A DNA stretch of 25,587 bases from Prorocentrum cordatum (GCA_963575745.1 CAUYUJ010004695.1:12501-38087); one strand, 5' to 3'. Shown: positions 1 through 9,348, counted from the stretch's first letter. The notes: generated by a model not told the origin, from the letters alone. Made by a program: numbers and translations.

Positions 1-546
1 GGCCAGCGGGCCGCCTAGAAACCGCTGCCGCCACACCCGTGGGCGGCGGGAGGGACAGTCGCCATCCAGCCGCGCTACGGAGCCCCAGAGCCGAAATATC
101 CTGAGCTGAACAAGGGGTGATTGGGAGGAAAGGGGGGGGGCGCGCGATTCTCTCCGAAGGGCATGTGGGCGAGCAGGGCGCACACGCCTGCGAGCTGCTG
201 TGTACGCGCCCGCCCGCCCGCCCACTTGCGGCACGACCGCCCTGAGAGTGCGGTCGCCCGTCGGCCCCTCCGTCTGTGCGCGTACAGTCCTGAGCTCACA
301 ACTCGCAGGCTTGCATGTGGCGGGGGGGGCACGCCGCGATGCCGTGGAGGACACCTGTGCGCACGCCTGTGAGCGTGCGTAGGTCAAGTGACCCTCGCCA
401 CACCCACCACCAACCCGGCTGGCCGCCTCCCCTGCTCCCCTCGCGGAGACCACCCATGAGAGCGGAAGGAAGGAAAAGGAAAAGGAGGATCAACAGGGGC
501 GGAGGAGGAAGGAGACCGGTAAGGGGAGGGGGGAGAAGGAAACAGC
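1..546. other. GC-rich non-coding stretch
   Basis: I recognise no gene here. The open frames on both strands are short, overlap each other and have Arg/Pro/Gly-rich composition expected from GC-rich DNA. There is a short CCCG run near 205-224. A 14-base phrase recurs imperfectly: ACACGCCTGCGAGC near 181 and GCACGCCTGTGAGC near 361. The stretch ends where the GGA microsatellite begins. Confidence 0.6.
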
Positions 547-749
547 TAGGAGGAGGAGGAGGAGGAGGAAGAGGAGGAGGAGGAGGAGGAGGAGGAGAGG
601 AGAGGAGGAGGAGGAGGAGGAGGAGGAGGGAGGAGGAGGAGGAGGAGGTGAGGAGGAGGAGGAGGAGGAGGAGGAGGAGGAGGAGGAGAGGAGGAGGAGG
701 AGGAGGAGGAGGAGGAGGAGGAGGGAGGAGGATACGAAAGAGGAGGATG
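547..749 (+). repeat. (GGA)n microsatellite
   Basis: About 200 bases of almost uninterrupted GGA/GAG triplets, broken only by single extra G or A bases that shift phase. The plus strand is all purine, so the tract could form G-quadruplex or triplex structures (general property, not tested). Open frames through it give poly-Arg, poly-Gly or poly-Glu on plus and poly-Ser, poly-Leu or poly-Pro on minus; I treat them as artefacts. Confidence 0.97.
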
Positions 750-764
750 AATCATAAGCACCTG

Positions 765-891
765 GTGATGACGATGATGCTGTTGATGTTGTTGTTGATG
801 ACCATTCTGCGTCTGATGCTGCTGCTGCTGATGATGATGGTGATGATGATGGTGGTGATGATGAAGGTGATGATGTTGATGTTGGTGATTG

Positions 892-929
<38 letters not shown>

Positions 930-1130
930 CTAATTGTGGATGAGGATGATGTTGATGTTGATGTTGATGATGATGATGCAGATGATGATGAGGATGATAC
1001 CGATGATGATGCTCATGACTATGATGATGATGCTGACGATGCTGATGTTGTTGATGATGATGATGATGTTGATGATGACGGTGGTGATGATGATGCTTAT
1101 GTTGATGCGGATGATGATGACTATTGTTGT
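765..1130 (+). repeat. (GAT)n imperfect microsatellite
   Basis: Degenerate GAT/GTT/GCT triplets follow a short spacer after the GGA tract. Substitutions are mainly at the first or third base of the triplet, so a long frame stays open. It reads poly-Asp or poly-Met on plus and poly-His on minus. The decay pattern suggests an old array, unlike the pure one at 1346-1416. Confidence 0.95.
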
Positions 1131-1345
1131 TCATGTTCTATTGCTATCTGCGTCAGTACGATTCTTGTGGCCATAAGTATGATCATTATCATTATAATGA
1201 CTATTCGAATTACCATTACTGGTGGTGATTATTATTGTCATGTTCAGTATCAGTCGAACGATTAGCATTATTACTACGAATATTAACATTTGATGGTGCT
1301 ATCATATTACTATGCTGATGCTGATGGTGATGCTGATGGTGGTGG

Positions 1346-1416
<71 letters not shown>
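1346..1416 (+). repeat. Pure (GAT)n array, about 23 units
   Basis: Seventy-one bases of uninterrupted GAT, entered from an imperfect lead-in (1308-1345). Purity suggests recent expansion compared with the decayed GAT array upstream. The minus-strand reading is poly-His. Confidence 0.97.
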
Positions 1417-1417
<1 letters not shown>

Positions 1418-1418
1418 G

Positions 1419-1800
1419 GAGGCCGGAGGGGAGGAGGAGGAGGATAGGAGGAGGATGAGGATATGAGTAGGAGAGGAGGAGAGGAGGGCGGGAGGATGAG
1501 GAGGAGGAGAGGAGGAAGAGGGGGAGGATGAGGAGGAGGAGGAGGGGATGAGGAGGAGGAGGAGGAGGAGGAGGAGGATGGAGAAGAGAAGGAGAAGGAG
1601 AGGACGGGGAGGAGGAGGAGGAGTTGGAGGAGGAGGAAGGGACTGAGGAGTTGGAAGAGGCTACGGGGGAGTAGGAGGAGAAGAAGACGGATGAGGAAGA
1701 TGAGGAGGGCGACGACGACGAGGACGAAAGAGGAGGGAGTAGTAGGAAGAGGCGGAGGAGGATGAGCAGGAGGAGGAGGAGGAGGAGGAGGAGTAGGAGG
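1419..1800 (+). repeat. Degenerate (GGA)n tract
   Basis: A purine-rich region follows the GAT array directly, with GGA units interrupted by GAT, GAA, GGG and GACGAC. The switch from GAT to GGA is abrupt near 1417. No convincing coding signal is seen on either strand. Confidence 0.93.
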
Positions 1801-1877
1801 TCGATTTCGACCTGCTCTCTTCATCCTATGTTGTACAGGCATCGCCACCCTGCCTTGAAGTGTTGATGCGTAGATGG

Positions 1878-1951
1878 GGAGGCGGAGGAGGAGTTGGAGG
1901 AGGAGGAGGAGGAGGAAGAGGCCGAGGAGGAGGAGGAGGAGGAGCAGGAGG
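1878..1951 (+). repeat. Short (GGA)n tract
   Basis: GGAGGA units with scattered GTT and GCC interruptions, separated from the longer GGA tract by a 77-base spacer. A short alternating CG stretch (GCGCGCGCGAGCGCGCGAG, about 1955-1973) follows at once and is a possible Z-DNA former. Confidence 0.9.
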
Positions 1952-2832
1952 TGTGCGCGCGCGCGAGCGCGCGAGCAGATGCTGCCTGAAAAGCGTGCCC
2001 CGTGGCCGGCTCTATGGAGGTAGGCGCCGCCAGGCCCTCTCTCCGTGGCAGAGCGCGCTTGCGGAGGTGGCAGCGGCAGCGGCCCCGACAGCGGCACAGA
2101 GCCCACGCGTCCCAAGGGTCACCCACATCGATACCGTGTAGGGGTCGCTCGCGACAAGTCCGTGGCTTCTCACACTCGCGCGCACTCTGGGGCGAGCTCC
2201 TTTGCCCAATCCCACACCTCTGTCGTGGTAGCGTTCGTCACGGGCACAATTGCATCGAAGCCTTAGTGTTTCCCCAGCGCATTTTGTCTGGATGGCTTGC
2301 AGGTCTTTCCCCTAGTCTAGGCTCTGGGGGCGGCCGAGGTAGGCCACAGTGCAGGTTCCCCTAGGCTGCGGGCAGGGTCGTCTCACTCTGCCGCGGGCGG
2401 GTGATCACCCCAGCATCTGTGCGTTGACGGGTAATGTAAGGAAATCTGCCCAGCCTGTCGTCACAACGGTAAGTGAGCGCTCGGCACATGCGCGCGCGTG
2501 TATCACGATATCTATCATATGCACAATGCGCGGTAACGCTTGCGCACCGCATTTCAATCACACGACCTTGCATTTATTGATGACTTAGCCCGCTGCATGT
2601 CGCATAGCACGCCAAAGCTTGCCGAGAGCGCCCTGGGGAGAGCTCTGCAGCAGAGGCGGCGCGCGACAGTTCCGCGCCTGGCAGGTGCAGAGGTCCGAGC
2701 TGCTGAAGATGGAGAGGAGGAGGCCGCCTAGGATGAGGAGGAGAAGAAGTAGAGAAGGAGCAGCACGAAGGGGCAGGAAGCGTAGGAGCAAAAGGATCAC
2801 GAGGAGTGTCACGACCAGAAACTGTATCAGTA
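1952..2832. other. Mixed-composition spacer, no recognised gene
   Basis: This is one of the few stretches without dominant simple repeats until about 2700, where GGA/GAA-rich sequence resumes. Several frames of 60-120 codons overlap on both strands. None gives a peptide I can assign, and their compositions (Arg/Pro/Ser/Ala) fit GC-rich non-coding DNA. It could be intronic or intergenic. Confidence 0.5.
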
Positions 2833-2841
2833 GTATCAGTG

Positions 2842-2915
<74 letters not shown>

Positions 2916-2987
2916 CGTAGTCGTAGTCGTAGTCGTAGTCGTAGTCGTAGTCGTAGTCGTAGTCGTAGCAGTAGCAGTAGTAGTAGT
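2833..2987 (+). repeat. (AGT)n then (CGTAGT)n microsatellite
   Basis: A pure AGT array (about 2842-2912) turns into a CGTAGT hexanucleotide array (about 2913-2967), then back into AGC/AGT units before the assembly gap. The regular T-C alternation suggests a point variant was captured and then amplified as a six-base unit. Confidence 0.96.
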
Positions 2988-3087
2988 NNNNNNNNNNNNN
3001 NNNNNNNNNNNNNNNNNNNNNNNNNNNNNNNNNNNNNNNNNNNNNNNNNNNNNNNNNNNNNNNNNNNNNNNNNNNNNNNNNNNNNNN
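2988..3087. other. Assembly gap (100 N)
   Basis: Exactly 100 undetermined bases, the conventional size for a gap of unknown length. It falls inside or beside the AGT microsatellite, so the true repeat is probably longer and collapsed. Confidence 0.99.
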
Positions 3088-3107
3088 GGGGGGGGGGGGG
3101 GGGGGGG
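3088..3107 (+). repeat. G20 homopolymer beside the gap
   Basis: Twenty consecutive G bases start at the first base after the N gap. This may be genuine, or a read artefact such as the poly-G calls made by two-colour sequencing. Its position at the gap edge makes artefact plausible. Confidence 0.9.
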
Positions 3108-3309
3108 AGGGGTTCGAACCGGTAGTGACCCCCCCCGGTTTTCCGCCAGCAGCGGTAGAACACGCTCTTTCCTATATTCGAGATGCTCACACCACTCCGC
3201 CGCCTCCTCAAGAGGACATGTGCGGCTTCAAATCTCGTGCATGTAAATGCGTTGTTTGCCACTTCCCGTCTTGCTGACTGCGTGCAGTTGTCACTGACTC
3301 GTCCTCCTC

Positions 3310-3810
3310 TTGCTCCGTATCTGTTGCGTTGGGGGCCTCTTGGGGACCTAGGGGGCGGCCTGTAGGAGCTTTTTCAAAGCTCTGGGTTTTTTGGGGAAGT
3401 CCTCGGGGGGCCTCTTGGGGTCATGTTTGGGGTCTTTGGCGGCATTTTGTGGGGAAGGGCTCCTGTGGACTTGGCGGGTTCCCCCTCTTGCGCCTCTCTT
3501 GGGGCATCTTGAGATTTGTGTTGCTGTCTTGGGGGCATATTGGGTAGTCTCTGGGCACTATTGGGGCCGTCTTGGGCCAATCCAGGGGGCCTCTCGCGCC
3601 GTTTTGGGCGTGCCGGCAACCGCAGAGGCGAGCACGCGAATATCATTCGAAGACGTGACGTGTGCAAATTCAAGGAGTTCTGTATATTGCGGCCCTCTTG
3701 GGGATCCTCTTGCGGCCCTCTTTCGGCATCTTGGGCCACCTTAAGGTCATTCTGAGCGCTCTTGAGGCCATCTGGGCGTCTTGGTGTCCGTTTTGCGCAG
3801 TATTCCAAAG
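3310..3810 (+). repeat. Degenerate minisatellite built on CTTGGGG
   Basis: The phrase (G/C)CCTCTTGGGG, or close variants such as CATCTTGGG and GTCTTGGG, recurs more than a dozen times at irregular 12-40 base spacing. A spacer near 3610-3690 lacks it. Open frames across it (for example minus 3374-3955) reflect the short unit. I see no assignable protein. Confidence 0.7.
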
Positions 3811-4095
3811 CATCTTGGAGGCGACGGAGGCTGGATTTGGAGGCTCTGGAGTCCCTGGGAGTGCGTTGACGAGCTCGTGCTTCCCCAGAAGGTGAGGGCC
3901 TCCAAGGGAATTGTAGACTCCAGGGGAGGGGGAAAGGGGAAGGGGTGAGAGCCAATCATCTCACACCCCATTTCGCCCCCAGCAAGCGGGGGTCGGGGGA
4001 CTCCACGTCAAGGACTCCAGCTCCCTTGCTTGAGTGGCCGCCCACCAAGGACACTTGGAGTTAAACCCCAGCGCCCTCCTCCCTCCTCTCTCCTC
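3811..4095. other. Spacer with no recognised gene
   Basis: Ordinary GC-rich sequence leads into the (CCT)n array. Only frames continuing from the flanking repeats are open. A purine-rich patch lies near 3920-3948. Confidence 0.5.
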
Positions 4096-4193
4096 CCTCC
4101 TCCTCCTCCTCCTCCTCCTCCTCCTCCTCCTCCTCCTCCTCCTCCTCCTCCTCCTCCTCCTCCTCCTCCTCCTCCTCCTCCTCCTCCTCCTCC
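4096..4193 (-). repeat. Pure (CCT)n array, about 32 units
   Basis: Uninterrupted CCT on the plus strand, equivalent to GGA on minus. It is among the purest and longest uninterrupted triplet arrays in the window, which suggests recent expansion. Readings are poly-Pro, poly-Leu or poly-Ser on plus and poly-Glu, poly-Gly or poly-Arg on minus. Confidence 0.97.
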
Positions 4194-4322
4194 CTTGTCA
4201 ATACCAGACGCACGTTCAAGGCACGCGGCGGCACAATCAGGACCAGCATGCCGCACCGCACACCACCACTGGCAGAAGCCAGGGGCGAAGTGCACGCCGC
4301 GCCCGTCACGTTCAGCAAGCTC

Positions 4323-4520
4323 CTGTCGGCGGCGAGCCTGGGGGGAAGTGAGAAAGGGCGGGCCTCCTCACAAGGTTCGGAAGTCCCCTGGCCTTCTGAG
4401 AAGTATGTATAAAGATTTCCCCGAAGACACAGAGAGCCTCTCAGAAGGCCGCAAGCCTTCCGAGAAGCCCCGCCGCCGTCTGAGAAGGCCTTCTCCTCCG
4501 CACTCCCCCTCCCTCGCTCG
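4323..4520 (+). repeat. Dispersed GC-rich repeat, copy 1
   Basis: This segment resembles 21890-22220 in the same orientation. Shared landmarks in order are GCGAGCC..GG-GGGAAGTG, GGGCGGGCCT, CGGAAGTCCCC, and further on GAGAAGCCCCGCCGCC. It is rich in the palindromic motif CTTCT-N-AGAAG. The copies differ by many substitutions and by an insertion in the second. The function is unknown. Confidence 0.7.
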
Positions 4521-4741
4521 ACGCCGATCCCGTGCAGAGAGGGCGGATGGAAGTGAGCGGGGCAGCTCGCGTTCTTACTCCCAAGGCCTACAGTGGAAGC
4601 CCATGCCAAGAAGCACCCTGCTTGCTTCCAGGGTGCCCTGGGTTTCTTGCCGTCTTGCCATCTGATCGCCGTTTGGTTTTTCCCGACCGGTGCCCCGCCG
4701 TGGGGCAGCCTCGTGGGCGCCGTGGGCGTCCTGTCTATGTT
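4521..4741. other. Spacer between dispersed repeat and palindrome
   Basis: No gene is recognised. Near 4705 the phrase CAGCCTCGTGGGCGCCGTGG resembles phrases near 5307 and 5566, so this spacer probably belongs to the same repeat family as the palindrome that follows. Confidence 0.5.
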
Positions 4742-4877
4742 GGCGGCGCGCACAAGGGGGGTAGGCGGGGGATGGGGGAGGACTTCTTGGAAGGAGGCTG
4801 CTTCTTAGAAGGCGCCGGCCCTACATCTTTAGCTAAGGCCCGCGCATTCTGAGAAGCAGTTGTGCTTCTAAGACGCC
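4742..4877 (+). repeat. Left arm of large inverted repeat
   Basis: The reverse complement of 5426-5558 aligns along its length to this 136-base arm. Landmarks are GGCGGCGCGCACAA, GGAGGCTGCTTCTTAGAAGG, CGCCGGCC(C/T)TACATCTTT and AAGGCCCGCGC. By eye about four fifths of bases agree. Its inner edge runs into a (CCT)n array. Confidence 0.85.
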
Positions 4878-5066
4878 TTCCCCCCTCCCCCTCCTCCTGC
4901 TCCTGCTCCTCCTCCTCCTCCTCCTTCCGACTGTCTTCCTCCTCCCCCTCCTCCTCCTCCTCCTCCTCCTCCTCCTCCTCCTCCGCATCTCCCTCTCCTA
5001 CTCCTCCTCCTCCTCCCCTCCTCCTCATCCTCCTTCCTCCTCTCTCCTCCTCCTCCTCCTCCTCCT

Positions 5067-5097
<31 letters not shown>

Positions 5098-5098
5098 T
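4878..5098 (-). repeat. (CCT)n imperfect array, inner left arm
   Basis: CCT/CTC triplets with occasional GCT, GTC and CAT. It abuts the inner edge of the left arm and is complementary to the (GGA)n array at 5340-5412, so it extends the palindrome inward. Confidence 0.95.
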
Positions 5099-5339
5099 GC
5101 TCCCCTTCTGCGCGTGGCTGTCTCTGGCCGGCGCTTTTCTGGGCTTTGGGATGCTTCCCGGCCGTGGGCGCCTCGTGGCCGCCCCAGGCTGCGGGTTGGG
5201 GGTCTCTGGGCTGCGGGTGGGGGCGCGGCCCGGGTCCCTCGTGGGCGCGCCGGGAGCCGGCGGGGGTTTTTGGGGGGGGCGCTTGCGCCCCGGCGGCTGG
5301 CCGTGGGAGCCTCGTGGGGGCGCCCCCTGTCGGCCTCAC
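5099..5339. other. GC-rich loop of the palindrome
   Basis: About 240 bases, very rich in G and C, between the two complementary triplet arrays. Phrases such as GGGAGCCTCGTGGGGGC recur inside it (5307) and just outside the right arm (5566). No gene is recognised; the frames seen are Gly/Ala/Arg-rich products of composition. Confidence 0.6.
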
Positions 5340-5412
5340 GAGGAGGAGGAGGAGGAGGAGGAGGAGGAGGAGGAGGAGGAGGAGGAGGAGGAGGAGGAGG
5401 AGGAGGAGGAGG
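5340..5412 (+). repeat. Pure (GGA)n array, inner right arm
   Basis: About 24 uninterrupted GGA units, complementary to the CCT array at 4878-5098 and directly followed by the right arm of the inverted repeat. Confidence 0.97.
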
Positions 5413-5425
5413 GGGGGGAGGGGAA

Positions 5426-5558
5426 GGCTTCTCAGAAGCACCCCTGCTGCTCAGAAGGCGCGGGCCTTCTCGAAAGATGTAAGGCCGGCGCCTTCTAAGA
5501 AGCAGCCTCCTTCTCAGAAGCCTTCCCCCCTCCCCCTACCCCAATTGTGCGCGCCGCC
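5426..5558 (-). repeat. Right arm of large inverted repeat
   Basis: An inverted copy of 4742-4877. It carries several CTTCT-N-AGAAG palindromes (near 5428, 5489 and 5509). The homology stops near 5558, after the GGCGGCGCGCACAA landmark (read on minus). Confidence 0.85.
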
Positions 5559-6648
5559 AAACGGGAGCCTCGTGGGGGCCGTCCCCTGCGCTGGCCAGAA
5601 GGGCCGGGGGTTTTGGCGCGGCGGCTACTACTACGCTGCGACTGCAATCGCTGGTGGATGGCCACGACTACTAGCATGAGGATCGCTAGTGCCACCATCG
5701 TCCATCCTGGATCAGAGCTGATACAAGTGTCTGAAATAGATAGGCAGCACTCATGCAGAACATATGGCTTGAACTCCCCCCCTCCTCCCCCCAAATGCAA
5801 TGTCGGTTTCGGATATTCCGGTTTCGGGCCTCTGAGTGGTCTTCAAGAAGCGTGCCAATTTTGAATTGCGGGGGAGGTGGGGAGTGTTGCTTAATTTGTT
5901 CCTTCATGGCAATCCCAGCCAGGCCCCTGATCGTCCCCCTCGTCCATGTCAGATGTTACTGTGCGGAGAATTCGCTCTTCCTGTGGATCTCCGATGGCCC
6001 CGACGGTGGCAGGGCACATCTTGGTCTCGCCTTCAGGGGATTTTCAAGAGCCCGCCTCTACTCGCTCCGAAGAGCAAGGGAAGGTGAGGTTTTTGATACA
6101 TAGCGTGCTTGCGCTCGTGACATATGATTTTGCCGACTGCCCTCGGCAAAGCGAGCCTCACAAGTGCTTCACGTGCGAAGTATCCGTTGGCTCCCAGGTG
6201 TCCGACGTCGGTCAGCGCGGAACTTCCGAGACGCGCTGGCCCGGACCGCGCTCCGGTCTGCTCCGGCACCGACGTCTGGAGGTCGGACAGGGGGGTGGCA
6301 CAAGGTGTGGTGCCATTCGTGGAAATGGCGCTGCTACAGTCGGCTTTGTTTAGTAGGTCGACCCTGTCAGATCAAGGGTGCCTTGCGACCCATGCCTTCT
6401 CGCATTCCTACTTCTGGCAATGTGGCTCTGGGAAGGGTCTCGTGTCTTCTCGCGCGTCCTCTCCAATCAAGTCCGACTGTCTGCGATCGGTAACCTCGCC
6501 AGGTCCAACATGGGCACCACACCCCGTCACACCACACCCCTCTTTTGCCTCCGCGGCTCCGCCTCGCCAAAGGGGCGTTCCAGGGAGTGCCCGGGTCTCC
6601 CCGCCTCAGCCGCCGCATGCCCGAGCTTGTTGGCCCCGAGAGCCAGGA
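5559..6648. other. Low-repeat region, no recognised gene
   Basis: About 1.1 kb with mixed composition. Frames of 60-200 codons overlap on both strands, but I cannot assign any peptide. Between 5690 and 6350 base composition is balanced, so an exon could be hidden here. I found no helicase, polymerase, kinase or transposase motif. Confidence 0.45.
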
Positions 6649-6975
6649 GGAGGAGGGAGGAGGAGGAGGAGGAGGAGGAGGAGGAGGAGGAGGAAAGGAG
6701 GAGGAAATGAGGCGGAGGAAGGAGGAAGATGAGGAGGAGGAGGAGGAAAGAGGAGGAGGAGCAGGAGGAGGAGGAGGAGGAGAAGGAAAGAGGAGGATGA
6801 AGGAGGAGGAGGAGGAGGAGGAAAGGACGGAGGAGGGTAGGAGGAAGGAGGAGGAAAGGAGGAGATGAGGGGAGGGAGGAGGAGGAGGAAGAGGGAGGAG
6901 GAGGAGGAGGCGGAGGGAGGAGGAGGAGGAGGAAGGGGAGGAGGAGGAGAAGGAGGAGGAGGAGGAGGAGGAGGG
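6649..6975 (+). repeat. (GGA)n imperfect microsatellite
   Basis: Over 300 bases of GGA/GAA/GAGGAT, purine only for long runs on the plus strand. Interruptions by A and GG keep several frames open. I regard the Glu/Gly/Arg and Ser/Leu/Pro readings as spurious. Confidence 0.96.
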
Positions 6976-7010
6976 GCCGAGGAGAAGTGACATTTCTCAG
7001 GGGCGCGTCA

Positions 7011-7148
7011 GAAGTTGTTTGAGGCATATAAATGTGACGAGGGCTTGATCGAGGGCCGGCCGCGCAGAAAGAATGCCAGGGCCATGTTGTCCCCATCGTA
7101 CTTAAGGACCACATTTAAGTCGGGCCTGTCCCTTGACAGGGAGAATAT
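7011..7148 (-). CDS. Possible short exon, unknown product
   Basis: A 46-codon stop-to-stop frame on the minus strand lies directly beyond a GGA tract. It reads with globular, non-repetitive composition, including DRPDLNVVLKYDGDNMALAF followed by FLRGRPSIKP, and mostly G/C third bases. It starts after a stop at 7149-7151 and ends at TGA 7008-7010. A pyrimidine-rich run ending in CAAG (about 7132-7145, read on minus) could be a splice acceptor. An open frame this short can occur by chance, so this rests on residue composition only. I cannot name a family. Confidence 0.22.
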
Positions 7149-8720
7149 TCAAAGATAGCCAAATAATAGTAAGGGGACGTTTTTTTTTTGACAAATTTTG
7201 AATATTGTTGGAATATGTTTGGGGTATGTTTTATTCTTCGTCCAAAATCCGCCTGTGGGGGACACGCCCGACCTAAGGCCACATCCCAGAAGCAATCTCG
7301 AACGCCCAGAAACGTATCGAAACAGTTTCGAACAAAAGTATCGCTTCCCAGGGCCCCACGCGTGAAAACCCTCCAGCTTCGGTACTTTATTGGTGCTCGA
7401 AATTCTTTTCAGCGATCAAGGCTAAAGTAGGTTGGACCATCATACTGCCAGGCCGATTGGCAATGACCAGTTAGCGGTCTCGGCGCAAGCGCATCTCGAT
7501 GGCAGTCTACTGCAACTGCGGCCCCCAGGAGCATTCAGCCCAGACCCCCTCGCACTGTGAAAAAATCGCGACGGGAGGTGTTTCGCTATTTTCGGCCTCT
7601 GGGGGTTCTTCCCGGGCCCCAGGACCTTCAAAAAATGACTCAGGATGCAAAACCTGTCCTGGGGAAGGGGTCCAGACCACTGGGGGTCGACGTTGTGAAA
7701 AAAACACGACGTCGGAGGTCTGCGAGGATTGATTATTTCGCTCCGATTTGACCCGTACCGTAGTTGCTCAAGTAGTTGTTGGTTCTTAAATATGCGACGC
7801 TCGTTTCTGGTGGGAGAGACCACAACTCAACTGCTTGATCAACTACGGGTCCATTCCGAGTGTCACAGAAGCAATGTCGAACGCTCCAGGTGGCCGTAGT
7901 TGCTAGGAGATTGCAGTTCACGCGGCCTTGGTGGCACTGATACGTATCAAATCACGTAGGCTCCGCCCCCTTGGCGGGTCGCGTCGGCGCGAGCGGCAGC
8001 CTGGGTCAGAATCTGCCATCCGCCAGCCTGCACAGAAACGAGAAAGGAGAGACAGGCATCACGCGGGTTAAGTGAGACAGAGCAAATTCGACTTGAAGAC
8101 GTTCGAAACGAACTCTCCCCTTCAAAATGAATCTTCAAAAGTCGCTATGTGCGAGTACTTGTTGGCGTCCGCTCTTCACTGTCGGTCATCGTGGCACTTC
8201 TGGCTCGCGCCGGCCAATACCGCGCTTCGGTGTGCTTCGACAGTCAGTAAGAAGGCGACATTGAAGGGCCGAGACGAAGCGATATTGAAGGGGTGCATCA
8301 AAAGTTTGTGATATCAGTTTTGCCGATGGTTGTAGCGTACGAGCATGTCGTACTAGTTCAATGTATTCACCCGCGCGCGCACCCGAGCCTGGTTCTCTTG
8401 CTCTGCGACCACTCTGCGACCATGTTTGTTCGGAGCACTGGCGCCAATGCCAACTTGCCAGTGCCCGCGCCTGTTTTTCGCAGTCCAACGTGTTTGCTGA
8501 CGTGCGCGCGCGGAGGCCCAGCTTCTCCTGGCAGCGATCAGGTGCTCTGCTGCTCTTGCCATCGTCTGCCCCCCCTCCCGTTCCGGCGGCTGTCCCACTC
8601 TGCACGTCGAGCGGCGGTGGCAGGCGCGCCCGCGAAGCGGGCCGAGCGCCCGTCAGCCGCGGCTTCGGCCCCGCCCTCGGCGCGCCGCCGTGCTCTGGCA
8701 GGGAACCTGCGGGGCAGCGA
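7149..8720. other. Low-repeat region, no recognised gene
   Basis: About 1.5 kb with the most balanced base composition in the window, AT-richer near 7160-7240 (including T9-T10). A 23-base phrase at 7287-7309 recurs at 7866-7889 with small differences, and CCGTAGTTGCT occurs near 7759 and 7892, so part of the region is duplicated. No frame gives a recognisable protein; the 127-codon minus frame at 7440-7823 is unassigned. Confidence 0.45.
7688..7714. repeat. Hairpin with A7 loop
   Basis: Arms 7688-7697 (CGACGTTGTG) and 7705-7714 (CACGACGTCG) pair at 9 of 10 positions around seven A bases. A related phrase (TGTGAAAAAATCGCGACGGGAGG) lies at 7556-7578, so the hairpin belongs to an imperfect local duplication about 138 bases apart. 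Function is unknown. Confidence 0.5.
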
Positions 8721-8722
8721 CA

Positions 8723-8736
8723 GGGGGGGGGGGGGG
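8723..8736 (+). repeat. G14 homopolymer
   Basis: Fourteen consecutive G bases in otherwise mixed sequence. It breaks any frame crossing it and is prone to length miscalls. Confidence 0.9.
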
Positions 8737-8778
8737 AATGGGCTCAGGTCGCGGGCCCCCAAACGGGGTGGTGACCAC

Positions 8779-8960
8779 ACCGTGTGGTGAGTCGGTGGGG
8801 ATTCGGGGTCAGCGCACGGTGTTGGGGCTCGGGTCGTTCTCCGAGGACGTCCCGGGCGACTGGGGCATCCGAGGTCCCAAACCCGTGCGTTGACGGACCG
8901 TGCGGTGAGGTCTTGGGGGATTTCGAGGTCACCGCACGGTCTGTCACCGCACCGTTTCGG
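8779..8960. repeat. Duplicated element with 13-bp perfect inverted repeat
   Basis: Arms GACCGTGCGGTGA (8896-8908) and TCACCGCACGGTC (8929-8941) are exact reverse complements around a 20-base loop. A diverged copy of the same unit (ACCGTGTGGTGAG ... CAGCGCACGGTGT) lies about 118 bases upstream near 8779-8821. A third CACCGCACCGT phrase follows at about 8945. Such arms could be a protein-binding site or cruciform, but I see no neighbouring gene to link it to. Confidence 0.7.
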
Positions 8961-9348
8961 CACTCCAAGGATAGTCTCAGGGGGGAGCGCATCGACCCCC
9001 AATCGCCCACTGATGATCGCCGATAGGGGTCTGACACCGTGGTTTTAAAAAAACCAAAAACGTCTATCTCCAACGCTGGTTTTCAAAACATTGACATCGG
9101 GGCGGGGGGGGGGCGCTCTTGTGCCACCTTCTTGTCGTTGTACCTGGGCGTTTTGTTGTTGTTGTTGTTGATCCCCCCGTCCGGTGCACATTGTTTTTAC
9201 CAACCCTCCTCGGTTGGGTTCTTGTTTTGAAGAGAGCAGTGGGGTCGCGTCTCCTCCTCCTCTTCTCTCCTCCTTCTCATCCTGCATCCTGTGTGCTCTC
9301 GTCTCCTCTTCTCTTGCCAGTGGGGCCTGCGACATGTGAAGCTGGCAT
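8961..9348. other. Spacer before the 102-bp array
   Basis: No gene is recognised. It contains a short G run near 9107-9115, a (TTG)n run near 9155-9170 and a CTC-rich patch near 9250-9280. It may be part of the same intron as the array that follows. Confidence 0.4.

Noticed and set aside
3109-3122. GGTTCGAACC resembling a tRNA T-loop (B box)
   Set aside because: There is no A box, anticodon arm or acceptor stem at the right distance; the word is a short palindrome beside the gap and G run.
7757-7774. CCGTAGTTGCTCAAG resembling part of the dinoflagellate spliced leader
   Set aside because: The central CCATTTTGG part is missing, and the first half (CCGTAGTTGCT) occurs again near 7892, so a local duplication explains it better.
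8353-8790. Overlapping open frames of 80-165 codons on both strands
   Set aside because: GC-rich DNA with few stop codons. No recognisable motif, and the frames cross a G14 run that would disrupt them.
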